Notes under the pieces: generated by a model
The model's database searches: none
Seen by the model: the letters and a program-made list of their open reading frames with translations, nothing else
Told to the model about the DNA's origin: nothing
Made by a program: the position numbers and the translations under genes
Shown: positions 1 to 11,515 of the stretch, in pieces
Layout of the letters: each line of letters starts with the position of its first letter
How positions within the stretch are numbered: the stretch's first letter is position 1
Origin: Cryptomeria japonica
Taxonomy: Eukaryota; Streptophyta; Pinopsida; Cupressales; Cupressaceae
Reading direction: 5' to 3'
Length of the DNA: 64,000 nucleotides
Assembly: GCF_030272615.1 (NCBI RefSeq)
Contig: NC_081410.1
Location: 285,323,957 to 285,387,956, forward strand

Positions 1-690
1 TGGCACTTTGGCCACATGTTTACTCTCTTGGACACTTGCCCTTTTATGAGCAAGGCTACTTGACACTTGTCACCACAGAGATGACAAGTGTCCCTCCCTC
101 CAACCTCCTCCAATTTCACCCTTGATATCTTCAGATTCAATCCTGACTGTTATTTCCTACCACCTCACCCATGGCCTTGGAAATCCTATAAATATCCCCC
201 ATTTTGGAGCATAATGGATCCCATCTCATATCAATTTAGGCATTGTTACTATAGCCATATCCATTCTAGCATATCATTTGAGCATTGTTATTATAGGAAA
301 TTGTATCTTAGATCTAGTTTAATTTGATCATTTTCTAGCATAATTGTTGAATCATGTAGCTTAATCAATCTCTTTTCTAGCTTAATTTCATCATCATCAT
401 AGCTTAACCATGCATATCATTAGCTTAATTAGACTCTTGGATCAATCTAGCATAATCAATCTCATCTAGCTTGCTTATCATTATCATTTCAAATCCTCTG
501 TCTAGGTGCAGTCAAGTCACTAGGATTTCTTATCCATATCTGAGAGAAAATCCCCACTCGCATCTCTTAGGAGGTGATAGGTCACTTTTTCATGGTTTAT
601 CTTCCATTTTCTTTTAATTTTCTAACCATGCTTGTAATGATCTATTGAGTGTTTGTGTTGCAGCTGCAGGTATCCTACTTCACACACACG
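1..690 (+). mobile_element. Probable LTR fragment (U3 end, R, U5), cut by window edge
   Basis: A TATA box at 187-195 sits about 95 bases downstream of a perfect 11-bp inverted repeat (62-72 and 82-92). It is followed by about 480 bases of non-coding, T-rich sequence, as expected downstream of an LTR promoter. No coding potential is visible. The left terminus lies outside the window and the right end (somewhere near 660-690, after a ttgcagctgcagg motif) is a guess. It does not resemble the LTR of the neighbouring minus-strand element A, so it probably belongs to a different family, in plus orientation. Confidence 0.3.
187..195 (+). promoter_or_regulatory. TATA box of the left-edge LTR fragment
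   Basis: TATAAATAT preceded by cc and followed by a C-rich stretch, the usual appearance of a plant pol II TATA box. It lies downstream of the hairpin at 62-92. The start of transcription would fall near 220-230; this is inferred from spacing only. Confidence 0.4.
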
Positions 691-2263
691 ATAATTGTAA
701 ATACTTATAATTATTAAATGACAAGATATATAGATAATGATAAAATAAAAATATGATTAATGATTCTAAATGCACAAATGCAATTAAATGAACCTAATCA
801 GTGAATGGTTCTAAATGAAACTAATGACAACAAGATTCAAAAAATGATAATGAGAAATGAATCTAACTAATAATGATATGATGAATGTAAATGATTATGA
901 ATGAAAACCTAATGATTTGAAAGATGAAATGAACATAATTAATTAAATGCAATCTAATGCAATTTATCATGGTTAATGCAATTATTTTTTTTGTTTGTCC
1001 AAATATACTCAATCTTCATTTTTGACCGTTGATCTCAAATGAAATGCTTATAATGCAACTGATAATGAATGCTTATAATGTAGATGATAATGAACTAATT
1101 TAAAATGATCTAACTCAAATGATACTGCCATTCCTTGCATGGTTTCTTGTAACAATGCTTGATTTCATCATTGAGCTTTTAAATTTTGTAAGAAAATACA
1201 AGCAACTTGACATAATGATTCAAGTTGACTGAAGTGTTTCTTACATGGATTTTGGTAGAGAAAGTTTATACAAGCAACTTGACATAATGATTCAAGCCGA
1301 CCTGAGTATTTCTTGCAGAACAAACAAGGATTATCCCTTTTTTAGGCATGTCTCAGAACATCCTCCATGATCTTTTTCCAATCATATTCTTAAACAAGTA
1401 CATACCTTACAAAGAGATAAACCACAGACATCAAACAAAGAAAATAATCATGCCCCATCATAGCTCCTCTAGTCATGGACATCATTGAGTTGTGTAGGAT
1501 ACGAGATTTGTGAAAATCAAGATATAAACACCGAATCTTGTGAGTCATACATATGTTCTCATGGTCATTAACTGATATAATCATCTTGATGAATGATCCT
1601 TGATAATCATTCTTGACTTGCTGATTTAATCTTTGTATTTTGAGTTGCACGATCTAGTTGTTACAAATGCATTGATCTTCATTGCCTTGTTGTTTGTCGT
1701 CTGTTTCAAAACCCTAGGTGTTTTTGTTTTTTCTAAGTTTTTCGAATTTTTTTTGGATTTTCGAAGATTTAAAGATTCCCTTAGCAAAAGGAGTGTAGGA
1801 TTTTGCCCCTAGTAGAAACAAACTTTATTATGGATGTACCAAACCATGGTGGGATACAACTGCGGATTGATTGATTCTGATAAAATCCAAGGTAGTGACT
1901 CTGATAAGTGTATCAAAGATTGATAACTCTTTGATAAGCTGCATATTTCCTGCCAATGGTTCAAAGCAATGGATGCGAAAGATAATATAGATACATGAAG
2001 ATAGATGGATATGATATGATGGATAGATGGGTAAAGCGATCTGATAGATGGAAGAGCCCACTTTTAGATAGCCTCTGTTTACCAGGTTTTCACCATCTAA
2101 ATTTATTACATTTTTTTCATCTTTGATTTTTAACTGTTTTCATTGTTTTCAACAGTTTTTTATATTTTTCTCTTTTTACGCTTTTAGGGATTTTTGCTTC
2201 TTTTCTAATTTTTAGTCTTTTTTTGCTTTTTAACTATTTTTGGATTTTTTTCTACTGATACTT
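691..2263. other. Non-coding, AT-rich stretch downstream of element A integrase
   Basis: No gene is visible. In the orientation of element A (minus) this is the region after the integrase stop codon, so it may be a long 3' untranslated segment; Tat-type elements are known to have one. 2100-2263 is strongly T-rich on plus, hence A-rich on minus. The 3' LTR of element A was not found here and may lie beyond the left edge. Short internal duplications occur (see the repeat at 1196-1317). Confidence 0.4.
1196..1317. repeat. Imperfect direct duplication, period 72
   Basis: The sequence starting at 1196 (atacaagcaacttgacataa...) recurs from 1268 with a few substitutions over about 48 bases. A smaller duplication of about 24 bases (atgcttataatg...tgataatga) lies just upstream at 1041-1092. 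Both are ordinary slippage or unequal-exchange products in non-coding DNA. Confidence 0.8.
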
Positions 2264-3385
2264 TTAAGCATATAATTTCTTCATATGCATAGTATTGATA
2301 GGCTCATTGAACCAATCCCCTTCTGGTGTAGCTAATTTGTATGCTCCTGAACCATATGTTGCTACCATGACAAAGGAACCTAACCATTTTGGCTCAAATT
2401 TACCTTTCTTTTCTCGATCTTGCCGATTTCGTGGATTTTCTCTTAGAACTAGATTGCAATCTGAAAAATGCTTGGATTAACTCTATGGTTGTAACTTCTT
2501 GCCATTCTCTTTTGGTATGCTTTCAAATGATCTGAAGCATTTTGGTGACGCTTCTGAATTAGCTCAAGTTCTTGAAGTCTAGAGACTCATTCTTCTTCTT
2601 CTGGAATAAGACCTTTCAAGGATACTCATAGAGAAGGTATCTCTACTTCTACTAGTAATATGGATTTTGATCCATAGACTAAGAAATATGGAGTTTCCCC
2701 CATTGGTGTGCGAATGCTGGTTTGGTATGCCCATAGAGCAGGATTTAGCTGAATACGCCAGTCTTTACTAGCTTCATTGACTATTTTATTTAGGATCTTT
2801 AGGATTGTCTTATTCAATGCCTCAACTTGACCATTTACCTGTGGATAATATGGTGTAGAAAACCTATGTTGGATATGAAATCACTCACATAGTTCCTTCA
2901 CATCTTGATTTTTAAATGGCCTTCCATTATCAATAATGATGGTTGTAGGGACTCCATAGTGTCAGATTATATAATTCAGGATGAATGATGCTATTTTCTT
3001 TCCCATCACCTTTGTCAAAGGTACTGCTTCAATCGATTTAGTGAAATACTCAATAGTAGTCAAAATGAACTTATATCTATTAGAAGATGAAGGATTTATC
3101 TTACCCACTAGGTCAAGACCCCATTGGGAGAATGACCATGATACTGCCATAGGATGTAGTTCTTGTGCTGGTATGTGAATGAGATTCCCATGGATCTGAC
3201 ATTGCTTGTATTTCTTGGCATATGTAAATGAATCTCTCTCCATAGTAGGCCAATAGTAACCTAATTGAATAATTTTCATAGCTAGTGTTAAACCACTTGA
3301 GTGCCTACCACAAATACCTCCATGGACTTCATTAAGAACTTTCTTAGATTCCTCTTATTTGAGACATCTAAGTAGATTGCTACCT
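2264..3385 (-). pseudogene. Integrase of element A, broken
   Basis: The gene would insert the cDNA copy into host DNA. In order on minus: a zinc-finger region (HGG..., GRHSSG, then KKYKQCQIHG, where the first Cys of the usual CxxC pair is Tyr); a catalytic core with Asp in WGLDLVG, Asp in IIIDNG and Glu in GQVEALNK, so the D-D-E triad survives; and a C-terminal region with GKFEPKWLG...YGSGAYKLATPEG, ending MHMKKLYA at a TAA (2264-2266). There are in-frame stops (for example after ELCE) and frame changes between the readable blocks at 2626-2817 and 2962-3279. It follows the second RNase H, as in Tat elements. The family call is firm; function is lost. Confidence 0.85.
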
Positions 3386-4102
3386 AGACCTCATCTATAT
3401 GCACAACATATAAAAAATGATAGTATATCGAGATAACTGATGGATAAAATTTCTCTTTTGATTGCGGGATAGGTCAGGAGGAAGGATATTCTCTTTTAAG
3501 TATCGATACGTTTGGCTATATAAAGGTTGATTGGTTCCAAATATATGAAAAATCATATGGGTATTCTGGGATTCAATAGTAGGATTCAAGATATATTCCA
3601 CTAGGAATTCATAACGTTGTTGATTTTCTTGATTCTGCAAAAGAGATGCTATTATAGTCATTACATATGCTGCTTTGTTCTTATTCCGTGGGATCTAAGT
3701 GAATGATATTTATTCAAAGTTCTCTTTGAAGTCTTCAACTAGCTATTTATAGGGCATCAATTTATCATCTTTTGTTTGATAATTATCATTTATCTAGTTG
3801 ATGATGAGCTATGAATTACCATAAACATGCAATTCCTTGATGTTTCATTCAATGGCCATTTTGATCCCAATAGCTAATGCCTAATATTCTATAGTGTTGT
3901 TTGTGCATGGGAACCACAATCTATATGATTTTGGAATTGTGTGGCCTTTAGGTGTTATGAACAAGATTCCTGCACCTAATCCATGTTGTGTACAGGAGCC
4001 ATCAAAGTACAACTCCCAAAAATTTGTGCTAACTGTTAAAATGTGTGCACTAGGAAATTCAATATGCAATGGTGTGTCATCTTGTAGGGGCACTTCAACC
4101 AA
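3386..4102 (-). pseudogene. Second (archaeal-like) RNase H of element A, catalytically damaged
   Basis: The readable block ELYFDGSCTQHGLGAGILF starts an RNase H fold and continues to CTNNTIEY. The first catalytic Asp (YFDGS) and the Glu (IEY) are present. The third acidic position reads VYGNS where Asp is expected, and the last reads NKAAYVMT where HADxLA or NxAD is usual, so two catalytic positions are lost, in addition to several stops. It lies between the native RNase H and the integrase, the position described for the extra RNase H of plant Tat elements. The stretch 3395-3661 would be the tail of this domain and the tether to integrase. Confidence 0.75.
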
Positions 4103-4735
4103 TTGATCAATAATGACTTGTCCTTTGATACCTTTCTAATCAATATATTCTATATCAAACTAACTTAGTATCATACCCCATTCAGCCAATCTTCCTGTCA
4201 AAGTTGACTTGCTTAGCAAATATTTTGATGGATCTATTTTTACTATCAATTTTACAGAATGAGTCAGCATATAGTGTCACAATTTCTGAGTTGCAAATAC
4301 AACTGCTAGACATGTCTTCTCAACTGATGCATCATTCAATTCATAGCCTACAAGTGTTCTGCTGATGTAATACACTACTCTTTTTTTCCTTCTTCATCAT
4401 GTTGCGCTAAGAGAGCTCCTAGTGATACATTTGTTGTTGAGATGTAAAGCAAAAAGGGTTTCCCTTTGATCGGTGATACCTACTGGGGGATTTGCCAGAT
4501 ATTCATTGATTTGCATAAAGGCTTCCTCACACTTGAATGAAACATTCTTCCGTAATAGGTGAGTAAAGGGATGACATCTGTTTTCTAGTTGGGCAACAAA
4601 TCTTTTAATCGATTGCAATCTCCCTTGTAAAGAACACAATTGACTTATGTTCATAGGTGACTCCATCTCAATGATAGTTTTAACTTTTTCAGGATCTACT
4701 TCAATTCCATGAGCTGATATAATGTAGCCAAGAAG
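4103..4735 (-). pseudogene. RT connection and native RNase H of element A (distal part)
   Basis: Minus-strand reading gives LGYIISAHGIEVDPEK at the junction with the solo LTR, then a connection region (LQGRLQSIKRFVAQL, HPFTHLLRKNVSFKCEEAF), then RNase H remnants with YYISRTLVGYELNDASVEK and CLAVVFATQKL. This is the usual sequence following a Ty3/gypsy RT. It continues directly from the RT block at 7217-8110 once the solo LTR and one AGAAG copy are discounted. Several stops and frame changes are present. Confidence 0.8.
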
Positions 4736-7216
4736 TGTTGGAATTTTGTTGTCATTGATGTCAACCAGTATGGGATGACTACCGGTATGAGAGATGTATA
4801 TGCAACATTGTCATGGAGGAGTACAAGATGAGATATCTTTGATATCACCTTGTGTGGCAGGTCACCAGTAAGGTAGGGAAGAGAATGTCATTCAAAGGAA
4901 TGAACACTTGAGTCACCGGTACACAATTTAGTGCTTGAATTGTGTTGATGAAATGGACATGTTACTCATACAGTGTATTATTGATAAGGAAAGGATGTCA
5001 ACTGGTAAGCAATGTGTTGATAATAAGCAGGGTGCTTGGATGTTGTTTGTGATGAAGATGCAAAATGTTACCTAAATCACATCAACACCAAAGGAGAAGG
5101 ATGTACAGGTCACCACTATGCTGTGAGGTTGTAGAACAACATGTCTTCCACTGGATGAAGATCCAGTCACCATGGGTAGAGATAAATGACAATGAATGTG
5201 CTCATACCAGATCACATGTGCCTATTTGAAGATGTGCTGCACAAGCAGGGAAGTCACATGAATGTATTTCAGGATGCAGATGAGAAGGTGTCACTCCACC
5301 GATAAGTGGAGCTTATCCCCTATTATGCATAATGTACATTATAGTTCTATGAGATAAGGAAGAAGAGGTAAAGGCAAGTGTTTGAAGGCTCACACTGGAT
5401 CAACCAGTAAATAAAAGGAATGCCTCAAGTGCATGAAATCAGGGTTATGCACCGAACCGACAGAGAAGGCATGTTGGGATGCTGGTGTAGATGAAGAGTG
5501 ATGGGTTTGTCAACTTGACAAACTAGTTGAGATGATATTCAATTTGATGATGAAGAAGGCAAATTGGAGTAGCTGGAAATAGATAATGAAACTGGTATGC
5601 GGATGCCTTAGATGGAAACCATTGAAGTTTGATGACACAATATCATTAAGTTGGCTACCGGTAAGTATGGGAACCAATAAGGAAGAAAAGAGGCTAAGAG
5701 ATGTGACTCTACCTGATGAGAATGAGTATTCTATGGATAGAAATGTCTGGTGACTGGTTAAGGAGTTCCATCGATAGTTCAACAAAGAGCAGACATGAAG
5801 GTTATCTGGTAAAGTGTAAGATACCAACAAGGTTAGTCAACTGGCAGAAAAGAAGTACTAGTTGAGTGTTTGGTCAGTGATCATGTCTGAACCGACACAA
5901 AGATCCAAGCTAGAAGTTGGTCGACATGGACTCCACGTGGAGTTAAGGTGGAAGACTTGCATGCAACGGTAGATGGAATATGCACCGACGAGGTTATTGA
6001 AGAGTTGGTCGATATTAATGGTAGATCCCATAAATCATGGGTTGTGTTGCAGAGGTGTGTGGATCGAGGTCTAGAGGACAACAAATATCTAGATCAGAGT
6101 GATTGAGGAGATCGAGGGAGATGAAGGAAACCACAAGACCAATCTTGGTGATTGACCAAGAAATCAGCTAACAGGGTAAAAAGAAGATTGCCAAAGATAG
6201 AAGGCGTGATCAAGAAGGCACGACAATGGTGGGATTGATTGATGAGTTACAATTTATCAATCCAGGTGATTAGATCAGATAAGATATGATTGGATTTGGT
6301 TTTCCTCAAGGTTGATGAGGAAACCCTAACCGCCTATGATTCGAATTGGCTTTTGGCATGAAGACTGGGCTATAAATATGAAAGCCAAAGATATTGTTAA
6401 TAGCTACTGGTGAGGAAAAGATAGAGCTTCTGTGAAGTGATTGATTGCTGCATGAGAGAGTTAGATCAGTAAGAGGGAAAATAGATGAAGATAATAGTGA
6501 TTGAGGGAGTGAAGGTTAAACTAGTGATAGGGTTTAATAGAGGGTTAACCGGTATGGTTTGTGCAACCGGTGAAGCAGCTAGATTGCATCAGAGGAGATA
6601 ACTCGTAAGTGCTTGTACCAAGAGGAAGACATCAAAGGGTACTGAAGAGAAGAGCAGTGAGGAGGAGAACTAGTAGAGAAAGAAGAAAAGTAGAGGTGAA
6701 TTGGTAGAGTTTATCAGCAATGCAGCAGCACATGAGAGGAACAAAAGAGTGAACTGGTGTAGCAGAGAAGGTGTGTCATCGACAGAAGGAAGTTATGTGC
6801 AAAGGTTGCAAAACTCTTTTGTAACTAGGATATTACTTTTGTATTTGAATGTTCATTGTGGTCACTGAGTTGTAGCTCGGTGCAAGGGTTGTAGCTCCTT
6901 TGGGTTGTATCCCATAAATCAGTTTGGGGTTGTTGCCCTAAATATTGTAACAAAGATTCATTGTGAGGCTGGATTGGAGCAGTAGACTCCAACAACATTG
7001 CTCACCGAGGTTTTTCCCATCTTGGGTATTCCTCGTACATACTGGTATTATGTGTTGTCCCTTTGTGTGAATGCATTTGTGTTTAGTCCTCTCACTAACC
7101 AGTAAGTCTGCATTTAGCTAGATCTATTGATCGATATACTTTCATAAGGATAGTTAAAGGGATAAGTTTGAGAACCACTGATTCACCCCCCTCTCAGTGG
7201 TGCATTGTGTCTAACA
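4736..7216 (+). mobile_element. Solo LTR (2481 bp) with AGAAG target duplication
   Basis: Begins TGTTGGAATTTTG and ends GTGTCTAACA, flanked by exact AGAAG copies at 4731-4735 and 7217-7221. It splits the RT of element A, which resumes in the correct place on each side. It has a TATA box at 6371-6379 on plus and the motif GATTCACCCCCCTCTCAGTG near its end, shared with other LTRs in this window. No second LTR copy or pol is inside, so it is a solo LTR or a non-autonomous element of that size. It contains no credible protein gene. The TG...CA termini plus 5-bp duplication make the LTR call strong; the superfamily is not certain (Copia-like ends). Confidence 0.88.
6371..6379 (+). promoter_or_regulatory. 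TATA box of solo LTR
   Basis: TATAAATAT within gactgggctataaatatgaaag, about 1.64 kb from the LTR start and 0.84 kb from its end. It sets the orientation of the LTR as plus, opposite to element A. Confidence 0.55.
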
Positions 7217-8110
7217 AGAAGTTTTCCAGGGATAACTCCAAATGCACATTTCTTTGGATTTAATCTTGACTAATATTGTTCAATCCTGTCAAAAATCTTG
7301 TCCAAGATGTTCAAATGTTCTTTCCTAGTATGAGATTTTGCAATTATATCATCTACATAATCCTCCATAAATGTATGCATCATATCATGGAAATTGTTGT
7401 CATGGCTCTTTGATAAGCTGGTCCTGCATTTTTAAGCCCAAATGGCATAAAATTATAGCAGTAGGTACCCCATGCACAAGTAAATGCTGTCTTTTCTTGA
7501 TCTTCAAGGGTGATTCTTATTTAATTGTACCCCGAGAATCCATCCATTAGGGAAAACATCTCATGTCTTACTGATAAGTCTACAATTATATCAATGTTGG
7601 GTAGTGGGAAATCATCTTTGGGACATGCTTTATTTAAATCTTTGAAATAAATGTAGACTCTTATGCTTTTATCCAGTTTGGATACTGGTACAATGCTTGA
7701 GACCCACTCTGGATAAGTGAAAGGTCTTATGAAACCCACATCTAATAGTTTCTTTAGCTCTGTTTTGACCAGAAGAGCGATATGTGGATGCATCTTCCTT
7801 AGTTTTTGTTTAACTGGTTTTACTTTTGAATCCACATTGAGATGGTGCATGATAAGATTTGGATCAAGTCCTGACATGTCTGCATAGGACCAAGAAAAAA
7901 TTATCTGCCTTTGTTTGAAGAATTCTATGTAGTCTTTATTTTCTTCATCTGATAATGATGCAGCAGGATGAAGAATCTTAGGATCCTTTATTGTGCCACT
8001 ATTTATTGCTTCTATTGGCTCTATCAATATAGCAAATATCTCCTGAAAATATGCAGGGAGGATGTCAAAATTTCTATCTTATGGTGCCTCAAGGAGGTTT
8101 TCACTGTCAG
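7217..8110 (-). pseudogene. Reverse transcriptase of element A (proximal part)
   Basis: Minus-strand RT with the N-terminal region (LKKLLDVGFIRPFTYPEWVS, IVPVSKLDKSIRVYI, DLNKACPKDDFPLP), then FSLMDGFSGYN, then a frame change and stop before AFTCAWGTYCYNFMPFGLK. The catalytic motif YVDD is encoded at 7348-7359 in yet another frame (EDYVDDIIAKS). The domain ends at LNPKKCAFGVIPGKLL, exactly where the solo LTR begins. The longest open block is 7521-8027. The order and motifs are those of a Tat-type Ty3/gypsy RT; the copy is broken by at least two frame changes as well as the insertion. Confidence 0.88.
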
Positions 8111-8249
8111 ATACGTCCTTCATTTTTCCTCTTGATTGATCTAGTGTTGCCATGAAATGGTTTTCAACACTAGGTCATTTTCCTTGTTTTATTTCAATTT
8201 TGTGACTGGAAAGTTTGGTACTCTCTCGACTATAAGAAGTGTTACTCAA

Positions 8250-9158
8250 CTAACAGGTGGAAGATATATTAGGTGTGATTGGTTCAATGACATTAAGATA
8301 TATGGCTAAGTCATGATAATTGGAAAAGACATCCAATTTAGAGTTTTTAAGGTTATCCCAATCAATCAATTCTGGATGAAGTAGAGGTAAGTCATAGTCA
8401 TTGTCATCGTTGGGTATTTTAAGGTTCATGACATAATAATCATACTTTGGTGTAGAATAGGTTATGTCATAGATATAACTCTCTTGAGGATAATCTCTCC
8501 CAAGTGCTCTCCAATTAGCTCTAACAAAATCAGGATTGGTATTTTGTGATTCTCTCTCAAGTGACTCATCATCTGACATTTGTCCCTCAAATGAATGGAT
8601 TATATCAACACATACATCTTTGATACTACAGATTCCTTCTTGGTCAATTTCAATAGATTCATTTGTGGCTTGAAGCTGACATACTTGTGCACATGGTATA
8701 GAAGGTTCTTTTGTTATCTTTCATCTTCTCTCAAACTCAGCTTCTTCTGAACTAATAGTCATTCCTACTTGACTTTGTATTAGTTATTCTATAGTTCTTC
8801 CATACCTTGGTATCTCTTGCTAAATATTTGATATAGATCCGATATTCTATGTTTCCTATGTTGTGATTTCTTGATCTTTCTCATTCTCTTTTCTTTGTTG
8901 TCTTGCATATGCTTCTTTCCTCTGAATTCTGATTTCTTCTTGTCTTCTTTCCAGCTCTATTCTTTGTTTTGTGATAAGTGTGTCCTCACCTGTAACACCA
9001 GCTTGTTCCTCATCATTTTTTTCACTTGATACATCAGATGATGGATCTGAATCCCATTCATATTTATTTGAATCTATTTTTGAATCATTGTCTAGAATCA
9101 CACCACTAAACTTGATAGGAATGTTATATGGTGAGAAGAGTTCTTTGATTTTTGCCAT
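8250..9158 (-). pseudogene. Hydrophilic linker between protease and RT of element A
   Basis: Two readable blocks, 8250-8579 and 8856-9158. The first is acidic and unrecognised. The second begins MAKIKELFSPYNIPIKFSG, goes through an acidic Asp/Ser/Glu-rich stretch and ends in a charged helical segment (RIELERRQEEIRIQRKEA) that could form a coiled coil. Position between the G-patch and RT suggests spacer polyprotein. No enzymatic motif was seen; function unknown. Confidence 0.5.
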
Positions 9159-9482
9159 CTATTCTTTCACTGGTTCTCGAATATCTTGATCAAGTTCTGT
9201 TCTTGATTGTATTCCTTGGATGTGTTTGCAAGATTATTCTTATCTTTTGATAAAAAGTTTTTCCTGTTGTTTCTCATATTGTTCTTGATTTCATTTGTTA
9301 GCTATTGTTTCTGCTGCTTGATGTATCTTTTCATGCCACAATTCTTCTTTAGGGATTGCTTTCTTTTGCCACTTTGGATGTTGATAATTATGGTGCCTTT
9401 TATTTGATTTAGGAAACCCAAGTCCTCATTTATCTTCCTTAGATTGTGTATGAGGACAAATAGGTTTTGAAATATCTTCTTT

Positions 9483-9779
9483 TCACTTGCCAATTGGTCC
9501 TTTTCCTTCATATCCCATCTTTTGCATGATGTTGTAACCATTGCCATATTGTACCTTGGTAATATTAACTTCTGCAGCTGTTGCTATGGTTTCATTTTCA
9601 TATTTGTACAACCAACTAAGGATGTCCTTGTCTTCAGTTTCCTCTGCAAGTGTTCCAGCTCTAACAAATTCTCCCTCAAACATTTCAATTGATTTATGTG
9701 GGATCCATGGTTGAGAATTTATAGGTTTTCTATATGATTTAGGTGAAAGTGGTAAGTTATGCAAAGAATAATTTCCCAT
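9483..9779 (-). pseudogene. G-patch-like segment of element A polyprotein
   Basis: The 98-residue block ends NGYNIMQKMGYEGKGPIGK, which fits the G-patch signature (aromatic, G-Y-x-G-x-G-[IL]-G-K). G-patch segments are known between protease and RT in a number of plant Ty3/gypsy polyproteins, where they are thought to bind RNA or activate helicases. The preceding part (residues 1-75) is unremarkable. The downstream block at 9302-9547 runs in another frame, so a frameshift follows the domain. Confidence 0.55.
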
Positions 9780-9794
9780 TCCTTCATCATTTAA

Positions 9795-11375
9795 TTAGAC
9801 CTTTTTCTCAAAGTTTCCCCATAATTTTTGTTGGGTTTCTTTAGTGGGATAGACAACTTCTTTGTTATGTGGAACTGTTGCATCTTGTGTTGGTTTTAGA
9901 TTATTGCAATATTGACTGGAGTCTGCTACTATAGTGATTTCTTGTCCATTATGAGGAAATTTTACACACTGATGATAGGTAGAAGGAATGACTTGCATGC
10001 CATGAATCCATGGTCTTCCCAAAAGAATGTTATAAGATAAATTGAAGTCTAAAACTTGGCACAATGTATCTTTTTCCATAAGTCCTATTTTGATTGGTAA
10101 CACCATAGTTCCTTTAGAAGAATGCTCTTCCTCATCATAAGCCTTGATAGTTATTTTCTTCTTTGGATCCACTGCATTTTTTGAATTTCCCAAAGCCTTT
10201 ATTAAACAAATGTTCAAGCCGGCTCCACCATCTATGAGTACGCGTTTGATATGGGTTTTATGAATGGCGACTTCAGTATGTAGGGGAGCATTATGAGGGT
10301 GTTGCAAGGACGCGTCATAATTTTCAGAAAAGGATAAGCAATGTGGGGTTATGTGGTGTCCCACCATGTTTTGGAATTGATCCACATCTAGGTCTTTTGA
10401 AACTATTGTTTTTGCTAGAGCTTTCTCCAATATTTCCTTATGCATAGGTAAAACTTTTAGGAGTTCCAAAATTGAAATTTGAGCGGGTATCTTTTGTAAT
10501 TGTTCCACTGAGTTGTATTGTCTTGAATTGGATGTTGATTCATTTGTTATACTTGGAAATGTAACCTTTGCTTTGCTTCTTTTAATGACATTGATTGGTT
10601 CTGAAGGTGTTTTGTGTTTGGCAATGATGATATTTACCACATCATCATATGTGTAAGTATAATTTACCTTAGCTTTACCCTTGTTATCTTTTGGGATGGA
10701 TTGTTCACCTTTTTCATAATTTGGGAGTGGAGTTTTGAATGCTAGATGTGATTCATTCGCTTTATGAGAAACCACTATGATAGTTCCATTATCGATTAAA
10801 TCTTGAATAAGGTGCTTCAATCTTTGACAATCATTGGTTTGGTATCCTTTGTTTCGATGATAGTTGCAAAAATGATTGTCATTCCACCAATTTGGTTTGA
10901 CTTGAGGCTCATAATTTCTCGCTTCTAGTAAGGTAATCAATTTATTCACAAGAAGAGTCTTCAAAGCTGATTCCAATTGTTCCCCAATGTTTGTGAATTT
11001 CTTGCGAGAATTGGAGAAGAAAGACTTGGATTTACTATTCTCTTGATTGTTGTTATTTGGTACTTGACTTGATAAGTTGAACATCAGTTGTTGTTTGGTA
11101 GCATTGTTATCATCATTTCCTCCATTGGTAACATTCCTATTTTTTGACCAAAATTTGGGTTTGTCATTGTTATTATTATCATTATTATTGTTGTTGTAAT
11201 TGTTGTTATTGTTGTAATGGTTGTTGTAGGAACTGCTGTAGAGTTTTAACTCTCCTTTCTTTACCATTTCATCCTCTATCTTTAGACCATTTTCAACCAT
11301 TTTAGCAAAAGGAGGACATTGCATTTTAAGATGGCAACTCATTTCATTGGTAAGGTTGTCAATGAATATATCCAT
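9795..11375 (-). pseudogene. Gag C-terminus plus aspartic protease of element A (longest open block, 526 codons)
   Basis: This is the longest uninterrupted coding block in the window apart from the microsatellite. Residues about 50-77 are a poly-Asn tract (11150-11230). Around residues 168-185 is a zinc-knuckle-like pattern C-x2-H-x4-Y-x4-C, where His is expected at the Tyr. The retroviral-type protease lies near the C-terminus: VLIDGGAGLNIC with the catalytic Asp at about residue 382 (D-G-G rather than D-S/T-G), then ILLGRPWIHGMQVIPSTYH, the typical Tat/Athila protease ending. It would process the polyprotein. The open frame has no internal stop, but the flanking gag block (11516-11878) and the G-patch block lie in other frames or past stops. 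Confidence 0.85.
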
Positions 11376-11515
11376 GTTTTCTTGATCGGGTATCTTGGAT
11401 ATCTATTGAACATTCATCTCCATCGCTATAAAAAGAACATGAAAGGCTCACCATTCTTTTGCTTGATGTTGCATAGATTTAGCATTGTTATCTCATGCCT
11501 TCTGTTCTAGGAATA

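Noticed and set aside
1-690. Possible 3' LTR of element A
   Set aside because: No similarity to the 5' LTR at 14686-15811 and the TATA box is on the opposite strand.
11150-11230. AAC/GTT trinucleotide repeat as an independent microsatellite
   Set aside because: It is in frame within gag of element A and encodes the Asn tract.
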